Shown piece by piece: positions 53,647-62,378 of a DNA stretch of 64,000 nt. Location: positions 1 through 64,000 of the forward strand of contig JAQGPA010000040.1 in NCBI GenBank assembly GCA_028293325.1, written 5' to 3'. Numbering within the stretch: the first letter of the stretch is position 1; each line of letters opens with the position of its first letter. A model generated the notes under the pieces. That model made no database searches. It had not been told where the DNA came from and worked only from the letters and a program-made list of their open reading frames with translations. This stretch comes from Pedosphaera sp. (lineage in GTDB: Bacteria > Verrucomicrobiota > Verrucomicrobiia > Limisphaerales > Pedosphaeraceae). The position numbers and the translations under genes are program-made.

Positions 53647-56319
53647 TCATCCTTCGGCCGGAAACTCCAGCCTAAACTCGCAGAATTTTCCGCGTTCACT
53701 CCGGACGGAAATGCGGCCTTCATATTCCTGGACGATGCGATAGCAGATGGTCAAGCCCAGCCCCATCCCCTCACCCACGTCCTTGGTCGTATAGAACGGA
53801 TCGAACACCTTGTTGATGGCTTCCGCCTCGACCCCATCGCCGTTATCGCGGATCAGGAGGACGGTTTTGTCGTTTTCCACGCTGCCTTCAATCCAAATCG
53901 TCGGTTGCTCCCCGACATAGGTTTTTTGTTTGGTGGCATCGAGGGAATTCTGGAGCAGATTCACGAACACCTGCAGCAATTTGTTGCGGTTGCCGCGCAC
54001 CATGAGGCGGCTGGCAAGTTTCTGTTCGACGTGCACCTTGTCCTTCCATTCGCTGCCGAGAAATTTCAGCGCGGAAGCAACAATGGAGGTGACATCCACG
54101 AGATCCATCTGCTCGGTGTCCGGGTGGGTAAAGGTTTTGAGATCCAGGACAATGCTCTTGATCCGCGAGATGCCCTCTTCCACGTCGCGCAAAATCTCAT
54201 CATATTCCGCACGTTGCTCCGGCGCGAGGTGTTTGCTTTTGGCCCGCAAGGTGAAGAGCCCGGTGGTGGCGTAGTTCAACGGATTGTTGATTTCGTGGAT
54301 GATGCCGGCGCTCATGCGGCCCAGCGAGACCATCTTTTCCGTCTGGACGAGCAAGGTTTCGGTTTCCTTGAGTTGCTCGATGGTGGTTTCCAGAACCTCG
54401 TTTTGCTTGGCCAGCTTTTCCTTGAAATGGTGGGACTCGACCAGGTTCTTGATGCGCACATGCAGTTCCGAAGTTGAAAACGGCTTGCAAAGGAAATCAT
54501 TCGCCCCGGCGGAGAGCGCCGCCAATTTGGTTTCTTCATCGGCGCGGGCGGTCAAAAGGATGATGGGAATGCTCAGCGTGGACTCGTGCTGGCGCAATTC
54601 ACGGCAGACTTGCAGCCCATCCTTTTCCGGCATGTTCATGTCCAGCAGAATGACGTCCGGCAGGAATTGCAGCACCTTGTCCACGGCCTGCTGGCCATCC
54701 ACCGCTTCAATCACCTGATAATGCGAACTGAGCTGCAGCTTCAAAAAGCGCAGCATGTCGGGCTCGTCATCCGCCACCAGCAGTTTGGGGTGCGTTCCGT
54801 TCTTCTGAACGTCCGCGAGTGGCGCGGCTTCCACGGCCGGCGCGATCGTGGGGAAGAGTTCCGCGCGACGATACAAATTAGACAGCCATTCCTCGGATTG
54901 TTCGCGAGGGGATTCTTCCGCTTTTGGCGTGGAAACTATTTGGTTGCCGTCCAGGTCCTGATCCGATTTGGGCGGGCTGCTGGCTTCGGCTTTGATAAAC
55001 GGAAGGCGCACGGTGAAGTTGGTGCCTTTGCCCTCCTCGCTGGCCACGGAAACGGTGCCCTCCTGAACTTCGGTCAATTCCTTGACCAACGACAGGCCGA
55101 TGCCGACACCCTGATACTTGCGCTTAGAAGAGTTATCCGCCTGCCAGAAACGATCAAACACGAACGGCAGATTCTTGGCGGCAATGCCCACGCCGGTATC
55201 CCGGACGGTCAAGATGAGCTGGGCGTCCGTTTTTACGACTGCCAAGGCAACCACGCCGCCCTTGGGGGTAAACTTCAACGCATTAAACACGAGATTTAAA
55301 ACGGTCTTTTCCAACTTGTCGCGATCCACCAGCACCGGGCCGAGCCCGGGTTCCACGGAGGTTTCAAGCGTCAAGCCCTTGGTATCGGCCATTTGTTGCG
55401 CCGCGCCGACGAGCCCTTTGACGAACGCGCTCATTTCCAGCGGTTCCCGTTTCACTTCCATGCGTCCGGACTCGAGGCGGACGAGGTCGAGCAGGTCATT
55501 GATCAATTTGAGCAGGCGCATGCCATTGGCATGCATGATGGAGAAGAGATTGCGCGACTTGGCGTCAAACTGCCCATCTTTGCCGTGAAGCATCGTTTCC
55601 AGCGGGGAGAGCAACAGCGTCAGGGGCGTGCGCAATTCGTGGCTGATGTTGGCGAAGAATCGATTCTTGATCTGGTCCAGTTCCATGAGTTTTTCATTGC
55701 TCTCCTTGAGCATGGACCGGTTTTTGTCCAACTCGAAGCGGAGGGCAAATTCGCGGTAGCGCTGGCGGCTTTGGAAATAGGTGCCCACGACCACGATGAT
55801 GTCCATGAGGCTGATGAAATAGAAATTGTTGAACAAGATGCCGGACGGCGGCAGAGGGCCATGGGCAACGCCGGCCAGGATGTAGATGAATAACACGAGC
55901 GTGACGGCCACGATACTTTCCATGAGAGTCCAGTGCAGGACGGCGCCAATCGCCAGCAGCACGAGATTCAACCCGGCATAATAAGGCGAGGCGAAGCCAT
56001 CCTTGACCATGATCATGCCCGCGATGAAAACCACGGGCAGCAAGGGAACCACGACGCCGAGCCATTTGCTGCTTTTGCGGCCCAGCTCACTATACAAGAA
56101 AAACCAGATGACGGCGGCGGAAGCGGAACACAAAAGCCGGATGATGAAGAAAGGCCATAATTTGTCAGGATAGACAAAGTAATCCAGCAGACTGCCCGCG
56201 GGCATCAGCGTGACCACCAGGGCACAACCCACCTTTGTATTGGCAATACGTTCGCGTTCTTCATACGCGCGAAACGCCTGCACCACTTCGGCATCAGCAG
56301 CAGAATGTGCCTTATGCAT
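53647..56319 (-). CDS. Six-TM hybrid histidine kinase with two kinase cores
   Basis: The 890-residue protein has six membrane helices (~residues 30-180) with hardly any periplasmic part, like CqsS/PhcS-type sensors of hydrophobic signals. Kinase core 1 has ISHELRTPL (His227), N-box NLVFNALKF and G2 GVGIGLSLV. A receiver follows (LLVADDEP, Asp560 in ILLDMNMPEKDG), then kinase core 2 with GIIHEINNPLNY (His675), N-box NLLQNSLDA and G2 GMGLGLTI. Its ATG overlaps the methyltransferase stop by 8 bp, so the two are translationally coupled. Confidence 0.9.
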   Translation of the reverse strand: MHKAHSAADAEVVQAFRAYEERERIANTKVGCALVVTLMPAGSLLDYFVYPDKLWPFFIIRLLCSASAAVIWFFLYSELGRKSSKWLGVVVPLLPVVFIAGMIMVKDGFASPYYAGLNLVLLAIGAVLHWTLMESIVAVTLVLFIYILAGVAHGPLPPSGILFNNFYFISLMDIIVVVGTYFQSRQRYREFALRFELDKNRSMLKESNEKLMELDQIKNRFFANISHELRTPLTLLLSPLETMLHGKDGQFDAKSRNLFSIMHANGMRLLKLINDLLDLVRLESGRMEVKREPLEMSAFVKGLVGAAQQMADTKGLTLETSVEPGLGPVLVDRDKLEKTVLNLVFNALKFTPKGGVVALAVVKTDAQLILTVRDTGVGIAAKNLPFVFDRFWQADNSSKRKYQGVGIGLSLVKELTEVQEGTVSVASEEGKGTNFTVRLPFIKAEASSPPKSDQDLDGNQIVSTPKAEESPREQSEEWLSNLYRRAELFPTIAPAVEAAPLADVQKNGTHPKLLVADDEPDMLRFLKLQLSSHYQVIEAVDGQQAVDKVLQFLPDVILLDMNMPEKDGLQVCRELRQHESTLSIPIILLTARADEETKLAALSAGANDFLCKPFSTSELHVRIKNLVESHHFKEKLAKQNEVLETTIEQLKETETLLVQTEKMVSLGRMSAGIIHEINNPLNYATTGLFTLRAKSKHLAPEQRAEYDEILRDVEEGISRIKSIVLDLKTFTHPDTEQMDLVDVTSIVASALKFLGSEWKDKVHVEQKLASRLMVRGNRNKLLQVFVNLLQNSLDATKQKTYVGEQPTIWIEGSVENDKTVLLIRDNGDGVEAEAINKVFDPFYTTKDVGEGMGLGLTICYRIVQEYEGRISVRSERGKFCEFRLEFPAEG

Positions 56320-57751
56320 GTTTGGGCTTTTCAGCTTCGAAGTAAATGTTAACGCCGGTGGTATCCGATTTTACCGTGCATTCCCCATTGCCCACCCGCT
56401 CAGGTTTGACCGCGGCCAATTGCGCGCCGTTACGATAAATGAGATTCCATTCCATGACATATTCCATGGTGAGGCGGCGGGGATTTGAATCATCCACATT
56501 GGTGGTGACGAGCAAGCCTCCGGGCGCGACCCAATCGTAGAGAATATTGGTCAACCGCTGGCAGAAGGCGTCCGAGAGATAATCAAACAGTCCGGCGCAA
56601 TAGACGAAATCGTAAGGTTGCTCCGGCGACGGCACGTTTTTCCTTTCGGCTTCCTTGAAAATTTGGACCACGGATTTTTTCACGAATTCGACGGAGGTTT
56701 TCCGATGCTGGTCATTTTTCAATTGGTCGAGCGTGGCCCGGGTGTGCGCCAGGGTTTCCTCATTGAAATCAAGCAAGGTAAAATGTGCCTGGTCGGAAAA
56801 ATGTTTCTCTCGCAGGAATTGCTGCACTTCACCCGCGGGCCCGCAACCGAGGCTGAGAATGCGCGCCGTCCGGCCAGCAGCCCTGGCTTTGATGGTGGCC
56901 TCTGTAATCCGGTCGGTGAGATATTGAATGCGGTTGCGATGGGCCTCGGCGGGCGGTTGCGCCAAAAACCAGAGATTGAGGATTTTGGCGAAGAGCGAAT
57001 TTCCCTCACAGGGGTCGCGCATGATCATGTTCACCATTTCATAATCGCCGGCGTAGCCGAGCGGCTTCTGAAACGTGCGGAACAAAAATGGCGAGCTTAG
57101 GAGCAGCGGATGGAGCTGGCGTTTGACGAAAGCGCCATGGGCGGGACGCAGGTCAGGATCAATTTCCAACGCGGCCAATTCAAATTTTTCAAATAGGGCG
57201 GTGATGGCGGGCGTGGTGGATTTCTCCAGAGCATAAGCGGCATCCCGCTCGCGCTTGGGGGCATCGGCGGCGTTGCCGGAGCGAATGTTTAATTCCACCT
57301 GGCCGAGCCAGAGCCGCATATCGGTCAGGAAAGTTTGGATATCAGCCACGATACGCTTGTACTCGGGCATGATTTTGTAGAACTTCTGCCACTGGCTGAC
57401 AAATTGTTCGAAGCCGGCCTGCAGGTTTACCGGGTCGGTGACACCGTCCAGGGAATCGGCGCCCAGCCAGGGCTCAGCCAGCTGCGCTTCGCAAACGACG
57501 AGCGCGCCGGTGTTCACGAGATTGCTGACGACAGCCTTGCCCGAATACGCCAGCTTGGAGTTGATCTCGATTTTTAACGGGCTCAACACCTCGGACATCC
57601 GCAGCGCGACATCAAGGCTGTAGAATTCAAAGACCACGAGATGGCGGGTCAGCCGCACAACCGTGCCGCGAAGCTCCGTTCCCTGGCTGGTTTGGCAAAC
57701 CACCGTGCTGTCAATTTTTTCCGAGAGCGTCGAATGTCCGTTCTTATTCAT
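56312..57751 (-). CDS. PhcB-like SAM-dependent methyltransferase with PilZ-like N-terminus
   Basis: The 479-residue protein has an N-terminal beta domain (~15-95) with a PilZ-like look (LRGTVVRLTRHLVVFEFYS), then a helical region with KPLGYAGDYEM (229-239). A class I methyltransferase fold follows, with motif I LSLGCGPAGE (299-308), acidic LLDFNEETL and a later APGGLLVTTNVDDSN. The KPLGYAGDYEM region is what I associate with PhcB, which makes 3-hydroxy fatty acid methyl esters as quorum signals. It is first in the operon with the six-TM kinase. The ATG at 57751 is chosen; the frame is open to 57856. Confidence 0.82.
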   Translation of the reverse strand: MNKNGHSTLSEKIDSTVVCQTSQGTELRGTVVRLTRHLVVFEFYSLDVALRMSEVLSPLKIEINSKLAYSGKAVVSNLVNTGALVVCEAQLAEPWLGADSLDGVTDPVNLQAGFEQFVSQWQKFYKIMPEYKRIVADIQTFLTDMRLWLGQVELNIRSGNAADAPKRERDAAYALEKSTTPAITALFEKFELAALEIDPDLRPAHGAFVKRQLHPLLLSSPFLFRTFQKPLGYAGDYEMVNMIMRDPCEGNSLFAKILNLWFLAQPPAEAHRNRIQYLTDRITEATIKARAAGRTARILSLGCGPAGEVQQFLREKHFSDQAHFTLLDFNEETLAHTRATLDQLKNDQHRKTSVEFVKKSVVQIFKEAERKNVPSPEQPYDFVYCAGLFDYLSDAFCQRLTNILYDWVAPGGLLVTTNVDDSNPRRLTMEYVMEWNLIYRNGAQLAAVKPERVGNGECTVKSDTTGVNIYFEAEKPKHA

Positions 57752-58404
57752 TATTGTAACTGCTGGTTCGCAAAAACCGTGCCCAAATGGTTGCAAAGCG
57801 AAATCGCGGGAGTTTTCCCGCGAACTGGTTGTGTTGCGAATCGGTCCACAATGCACCCATGGAACGCCGAACTTTTGCTAATAATAGCATGCCTGCTTGA
57901 TTATCCACGAGTTTGGCGTCAGCGCGCGCAGGGACGCATCCGGAGCACCGCAATGATTGTACGTGGCGATTCTCGGATTGCCCAGAAGTTCCTGCGCCGG
58001 CGGAGGCTGCCTTGTTTATGTTCAAACTGAGCATGTGAACGAGTCAGTTTAAGTATTCAAATAAAGCCGGTTAGGTTGGCAAGTCCTGTCCACCTGCAAG
58101 TCGATTAATGTCATTTGTGTCCAAATTCGTCAATTTGACGGTCTGGCGTGCGCAAATTCGGACATTGTTGCATGATGTTAATAATCAATGGTTTTTGATG
58201 ATCTCCTCGAATTGGTTGGACGGTTTTGCGATGCGGGAAATGCTCATTGGCATTGGTTTTGCTGGACTGTTTGCCGAAAGAATCATTGACTGACGATGGA
58301 TTCCCTCGTCAACCGGCCTTTGTCTGATTCCAAGACAAAAGAGCCATCTGGTTGCGGTGGAAGTCGGAATGTAGAAAAGCAAAATCAGAAAACCAACACT
58401 GATC
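57752..58404. promoter_or_regulatory. Divergent control region of the methyltransferase operon and the FadL gene
   Basis: This 653-base region has no supported gene. It holds a perfect hairpin, TCGCGGGA (57804-57811) and TCCCGCGA (57816-57823) with a 4-base loop, 53 bases before the methyltransferase start. AAATTCG repeats lie near 58124 and 58154, and a sigma-54-like element at 58247-58263 is listed separately. The unusual length suggests complex control. Confidence 0.5.
58247..58263 (+). promoter_or_regulatory. Possible sigma-54 (-24/-12) promoter of the FadL gene
   Basis: TTGGCATTGGTTTTGCT has GG (58249-58250) and GC (58261-58262) ten bases apart, as in TGGCAC-N5-TTGC. It lies about 140 bases before the FadL start. 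A chance match is possible, since the surrounding sequence is rich in TTGG and TTTG. Confidence 0.35.
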
Positions 58405-59670
58405 ATGAACCAAATAAACCAACATGGGGAGCAAGCGAGTGTTAAGCCCGGCACTCGCGCCCGGAGCGCCGCCCTAATGACCATCCGTTTCATTGGAGTG
58501 CTCCTGCTTGCCCTCGGGACGTTTCATCCGAACCGCGCCCAGGCGCTGGGATTCCGCATTCCGAACCAGGATGCTGAAGCTATCGCGCGCGGCAACGCCT
58601 TTGCCGCCACGGCGGACAATCCGTCGGCCATTTATTACAACCCGGCGGGAATCACGCAATTGGAAGGGGCGAATGCCCAGTTCGGCGTGCATGCACTGTC
58701 GATTAATTCATTTTACGAATCGCCGAGCGGCAGTTCATCGCGCACACGATTTGGCGTGGCGCCGGTGCCAGAGTTTTATTACACGTATTCCCCCAAGAAC
58801 CAACCGATCGCTTTCGGTTTGGGAATATTTGCGCCGTACGGTTTGGCAGTGAAGTGGCCGGAGGACACGGGATTCCGGACAAAGGCCATTGATGGAAGTT
58901 TGACTTACGTCACGATAAATCCGGTGGTCGCCTGGCGAGTTTGCGATCATCTCTCGGTAGCGGCGGGTCCCACCTTCAATTATTCCCAGGTTTCGTTGCG
59001 GCAGGGAATCGTGACGCCAGGCGATGAATTCAGATTCAAGGGTGACGGCACTGCTTTTGGATTTACGTGCGGGGTGCTCTGGCAACCGCTGGAGAAATGG
59101 TCGTTCGGGGCGAAGTACCATAGTTCCACGAGCGTCAATTACGAGGGCTCGGCGCATACGGTCGGCACGGGGTTTGGCGTTCCCACCGCCACGACGGATT
59201 CCTCGGGCAAGCTTCCTTTCGCGCAATTTGCGTCCGGTGGTGTTTCGTACCGGCCGAACACGAATTGGAACATTGAAGCCGACATCGATTGGACCGATTG
59301 GGGTTCGCTCGACACGGTGACCTTTAACAACACGCCGCTTGGGAATGTGCCCTTCCCTTTGAACTGGAAGACGAGTTATCTGCTGGAGTTGGGGGCGACG
59401 CGGTATCTGGACAACGGTTATTTTGTGAGCGCGGGTTATTTCTTCAGTCAGAATTCGACGACGGAGAGGGATTTCAACCCAGTGGTGCCGGACACGGATT
59501 TGCATGTTGGCAGCGTGGGTTTTGGCCACAAGGGACTGCGTTGGGGCTGGACGGTGGCCGCGCAGATCATTACGGGGCCGGAGCGGACCATCAATAACGG
59601 CACGGTGGCGAGCGGCGAGTATCATTGGCTGAACGGGTCCCTGGATTTTTCAGTCCGCTATCATTTCTAA
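58405..59670 (+). CDS. FadL/TodX-family outer-membrane fatty acid channel
   Basis: The 421-residue protein has a signal peptide (MTIRFIGVLLLALGTFHPNRAQA). It is followed at once by the FadL plug signature LGFRIPNQDAEAIARGNAFAA with ADNPSAIYYNPAGITQLEG. The remainder is a 14-strand-type barrel ending in an aromatic strand (DFSVRYHF). FadL proteins take up long-chain fatty acids and other hydrophobic compounds. The signal peptide favours the ATG at 58477; the longer start at 58405 adds 24 polar residues. It is divergent from the methyltransferase operon and ends in a clear terminator. Confidence 0.9.
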   Translation: MNQINQHGEQASVKPGTRARSAALMTIRFIGVLLLALGTFHPNRAQALGFRIPNQDAEAIARGNAFAATADNPSAIYYNPAGITQLEGANAQFGVHALSINSFYESPSGSSSRTRFGVAPVPEFYYTYSPKNQPIAFGLGIFAPYGLAVKWPEDTGFRTKAIDGSLTYVTINPVVAWRVCDHLSVAAGPTFNYSQVSLRQGIVTPGDEFRFKGDGTAFGFTCGVLWQPLEKWSFGAKYHSSTSVNYEGSAHTVGTGFGVPTATTDSSGKLPFAQFASGGVSYRPNTNWNIEADIDWTDWGSLDTVTFNNTPLGNVPFPLNWKTSYLLELGATRYLDNGYFVSAGYFFSQNSTTERDFNPVVPDTDLHVGSVGFGHKGLRWGWTVAAQIITGPERTINNGTVASGEYHWLNGSLDFSVRYHF

Positions 59671-59678
59671 GTAATCGG

Positions 59679-59696
59679 CCAGCTTGGACAAGCTGG
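59679..59696. other. Short perfect hairpin after the FadL gene
   Basis: CCAGCTTG and CAAGCTGG are perfect arms with a 2-base gap, 9 bases past the stop. It precedes the main terminator and may fold in the RNA 3' end. Confidence 0.5.
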
Positions 59697-59709
59697 TAAG
59701 TGCTGCGTT

Positions 59710-59756
59710 ACTTCCGCCTTCGCGCCTGATGCGTTGAAGGCGGAAGTTTTATTTTG
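59710..59756 (+). terminator. Intrinsic terminator of the FadL gene
   Basis: ACTTCCGCCTTC (59710-59721) pairs perfectly with GAAGGCGGAAGT (59736-59747), followed by TTTATTTT. This is a classic stem plus T-run, 40 bases past the stop codon. Confidence 0.88.
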
Positions 59757-59771
59757 AAGTGGCGGGCCTGA

Positions 59772-60611
59772 TCAGGGCTGGTTATTTAACCGGGCTTGCG
59801 CTTCCACCACCCTGCCGAAGAAGGCGCGGACGCCCAACTGGCGCATGACCCATTCGCCGGCGGCGGGGAAAAGGGTGATGAAGGCAAGCAACGGACGGAT
59901 GGGATATTGGTTGATGATGATTTCCGGGCGATCCTTCTCGATGGAGCGAATCACCGCGCGGGAAACGGATTCGGGCCGCGAGGTGCCGAGGAGCAGCGGG
60001 GCGGAGCAGCCGGTTTTTTCCTTGAGCCGGGCATAGATGCCCGCCTCGACAAAGCCGGGGCAAATCACGGAGGCGCTCACGCCAGAGCCATGGTAAGTGG
60101 CGCGCAAGGAGACGGTGAAAGCGTTCAAGCCCGCCTTGGTGGCGGCATAGGGTTCCTGAAAAGCCGGGCCCGATTTGCCGGCGAGGGAGGAGATGTTGAC
60201 GATGAATCCCGATTTCCGTTTCAGCATGTCGGGCATGACGATGCGGGTGAGGAGCATGGGGGCTTGAAGATTGATGTTGAGAATGTCGTTGAGGCTCTCG
60301 AACGGCAACTCGTGATAGGGCGAGGTGAATTCGATGCCCGCATTGTTGACGAGAATATCAATCTTGCCGAATTCGGCGATGGCTTTGTCCACAACGAACT
60401 GGCGCTGGGCGGGATCGCGGAGGTCGCTCGTGAGGGTGATGGCGCGCACGCCTTTTTTTTCTACGTTGCGTTTGAGTTCCTCCAGTTCGGCACCGGGAAA
60501 GGCAACAAGGACGAGGTGGGTTCCGAGTTCGGCAAAGGCCTGGGCAATATAGGTGCCCAAGCCGCCCGAGGCTCCGGTGAGGAGTACTATTTGACCAGGC
60601 GTGATCTTCAT
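59772..60611 (-). CDS. Short-chain dehydrogenase/reductase
   Basis: The 279-residue SDR has the NAD(P)-binding LLTGASGGLGTYIA (residues ~10-23), VNNAGI (~85), the catalytic Ser in NISSLAGKSG and Tyr/Lys in EPYAATKAG. A C-terminal extension with hydrophobic segments (IRPLLAFITLFPAAGEWV) resembles SDRs annotated as ketoacyl or steroid reductases. The substrate is unknown; a 3-oxoacyl substrate would suit the neighbouring fatty acid genes, but that is inference. The ATG at 60611 is chosen for the normal N-terminus (MKITPGQIVLLTG). It converges with the FadL gene. Confidence 0.9.
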   Translation of the reverse strand: MKITPGQIVLLTGASGGLGTYIAQAFAELGTHLVLVAFPGAELEELKRNVEKKGVRAITLTSDLRDPAQRQFVVDKAIAEFGKIDILVNNAGIEFTSPYHELPFESLNDILNINLQAPMLLTRIVMPDMLKRKSGFIVNISSLAGKSGPAFQEPYAATKAGLNAFTVSLRATYHGSGVSASVICPGFVEAGIYARLKEKTGCSAPLLLGTSRPESVSRAVIRSIEKDRPEIIINQYPIRPLLAFITLFPAAGEWVMRQLGVRAFFGRVVEAQARLNNQP

Positions 60612-61055
60612 TTTGAGGAGTCTTATGTCAGGCCCCGAGCACCCGACAAATGCGATGCGCGATGGCCTTGCCAGCACTTAATTTTTTGAATGGAACAACC
60701 GGCGTTCGGTAAGCGCAGATTAGGCGACGGCACTGGAATGAACAACTAAAAAGAAAATAGCCGGGAGAGTAAAATATTCCCCACCAAGCAACTGGAAATC
60801 CCTGGAACGATGACGCAGATAAGTGGCGGTCGCAGCGGGCAGGCGGAAAGTTTCGCCGGATTAAATGATTATTCGCTTGACGTGTCATGCATAAAACGTG
60901 CTTCTTTAGGCATATTCTCGAGTTGCCTTTGATTTAAAGATGCCCTCTAAACGGCATGGAATCGCCAAAGGGCGGGTCCACGAATAAATGTATCCGTATG
61001 ACGCATCCTCGGCAGGAAGCGGAATTAGAATGAAGCGATTATAAGCATTCACAAT
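60612..61055. other. Divergent intergenic region upstream of SDR and kinase genes
   Basis: No gene is supported. The region is A+T-richer than its surroundings around 60700-60780 and 60860-60950. It should contain promoters for both flanking genes, but I see no convincing -35/-10 pair. Confidence 0.4.
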
Positions 61056-62165
61056 ATGCCGAACAACTCTCCAGAACCGGGGCGAGAGGGGACAGATAGT
61101 TTGGATTTTACATATGTACTGCGCGATTGCCTGAGTTGCGCCGTCATCAGCGTGGATGAGCAGCGCAAGGTGACCGGATTCAACCTCAAGGCGGAGATCC
61201 TGACGCGACTCAAGGCGGAGCAGGTTTTGGGCAAGTCAGTGGAGTTGTTGCCCATCCCTCTGCAAAGGGCCATTGCGGAAACCCTGGCAAGCGGCAAACC
61301 GATCAGTGATCGGCAAATCCGACTGCACGACGGAGGCCGGAGTGACCAGGTCATCCAGATCAACACCACCCCGAGCCGGACGGAATCGGGAAAAGTCTCC
61401 GGGATTGTGGCGGTGCTGAATGATGTATCCACGGCGCAGAAGTGGGAGGCGAACATGCGGCGGTTGGACCGGCTGCACAGCGTGGGCACGCTCTCGGCGA
61501 GCATGGCGCATGAGGTGAAGAATGCGTTCGTGGCGGTGAAGACGTTCGTGGATTTGTTGCTGGAGAACAACAAACAGGCGGACCTGGCGGAAATCGTGCA
61601 GATGGAAATGGGGCGGATTGATTCCATCCTGGGCCAGATGCTGAAGTTTTCCGGACCGGCCAAGCCGGCGTTTGCACCGATCCAACTGCGCTTTGTCCTG
61701 GATAAGTCGCTGCACTTGATTCAGCACCTGATGGAGGACAAGAAGATCAAGCTGACCCGCACCTTCAACGCCGCACCGGATTCACTCAATGGGGACGCGG
61801 ACCAATTGGAGCAGGCGTTCATCAATCTTTTCTTCAATGCGCTGGATGCGATGGCGCCGAACGGGCGCCTGACGGTATCAACGGAATTAATTCCGGCGGG
61901 TTCCACGATCGTGAGTTTGCCGGGAGGAAAAAACGGTCCCCTGCTCCGCGTGGTGGTGCAGGACAACGGTGTGGGCATCACGACCGAGAATATGGACCGG
62001 TTGTTCGAGCCGTTTTTTACGACGAAGCCGGAGGGGACCGGTTTGGGTCTGGCAATCACGCGGCGCATCATCGAGGAACATCATGGAGGCATCACGGTGG
62101 AGAGCGGCGTGAACAAGGGGACGGCATTCAGTCTCGTGTTGCCGGCGAGTAACGGGCAGCACTGA
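61056..62165 (+). CDS. PAS-domain histidine kinase (NtrB-like)
   Basis: The 369-residue soluble kinase has an N-terminal PAS domain (~15-125; ISVDEQRKVTGFN). The H-box is ASMAHEVKNAFVAVKTF (His ~151), followed by N-box NLFFNALDAM, G1 QDNGVGI, the F-box FEPFFTT and G2 GTGLGLAI. The H-box helix NxxVAVKTFxDL also occurs in the PhcR-like protein (52345-53610), so the two are probably related by duplication. No response regulator lies next to it. The NtrB-like layout would suit a sigma-54 activator encoded elsewhere. Confidence 0.9.
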   Translation: MPNNSPEPGREGTDSLDFTYVLRDCLSCAVISVDEQRKVTGFNLKAEILTRLKAEQVLGKSVELLPIPLQRAIAETLASGKPISDRQIRLHDGGRSDQVIQINTTPSRTESGKVSGIVAVLNDVSTAQKWEANMRRLDRLHSVGTLSASMAHEVKNAFVAVKTFVDLLLENNKQADLAEIVQMEMGRIDSILGQMLKFSGPAKPAFAPIQLRFVLDKSLHLIQHLMEDKKIKLTRTFNAAPDSLNGDADQLEQAFINLFFNALDAMAPNGRLTVSTELIPAGSTIVSLPGGKNGPLLRVVVQDNGVGITTENMDRLFEPFFTTKPEGTGLGLAITRRIIEEHHGGITVESGVNKGTAFSLVLPASNGQH

Positions 62166-62187
62166 TTCGACCTCGCTTTTCACATAG

Positions 62188-62334
62188 GCAAATACCAGCG
62201 CCTCCCGCTTTCAGATCTTTGGGTATCCCGGCCTGGCCATGCTCTGCTTCCTCGCCGCCGTGGGCGGCTCGGGGTGGCTGGTGCTCAGCATCCTGATTAA
62301 TGATTATAAGGATAAACGGAAGCGGAGGGATTAG
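62188..62334 (+). pseudogene. Possible C-terminal remnant of a membrane-anchored (ABC1/UbiB-like) gene
   Basis: After a stop at 62185-62187 a 48-codon frame without a suitable start encodes FGYPGLAMLCFLAAVGGSGW and LVLSILINDYKDKRKRRD before the stop at 62332-62334. One membrane helix followed by a short basic tail is how UbiB-family kinases usually end. That likeness is only suggestive. It begins 22 bases after the kinase stop. The rest of the gene is absent. Confidence 0.4.
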
Positions 62335-62378
62335 GGGCTAATACTTAGCCAACGATGCAGTGGCAGTGCATGGGGAGC

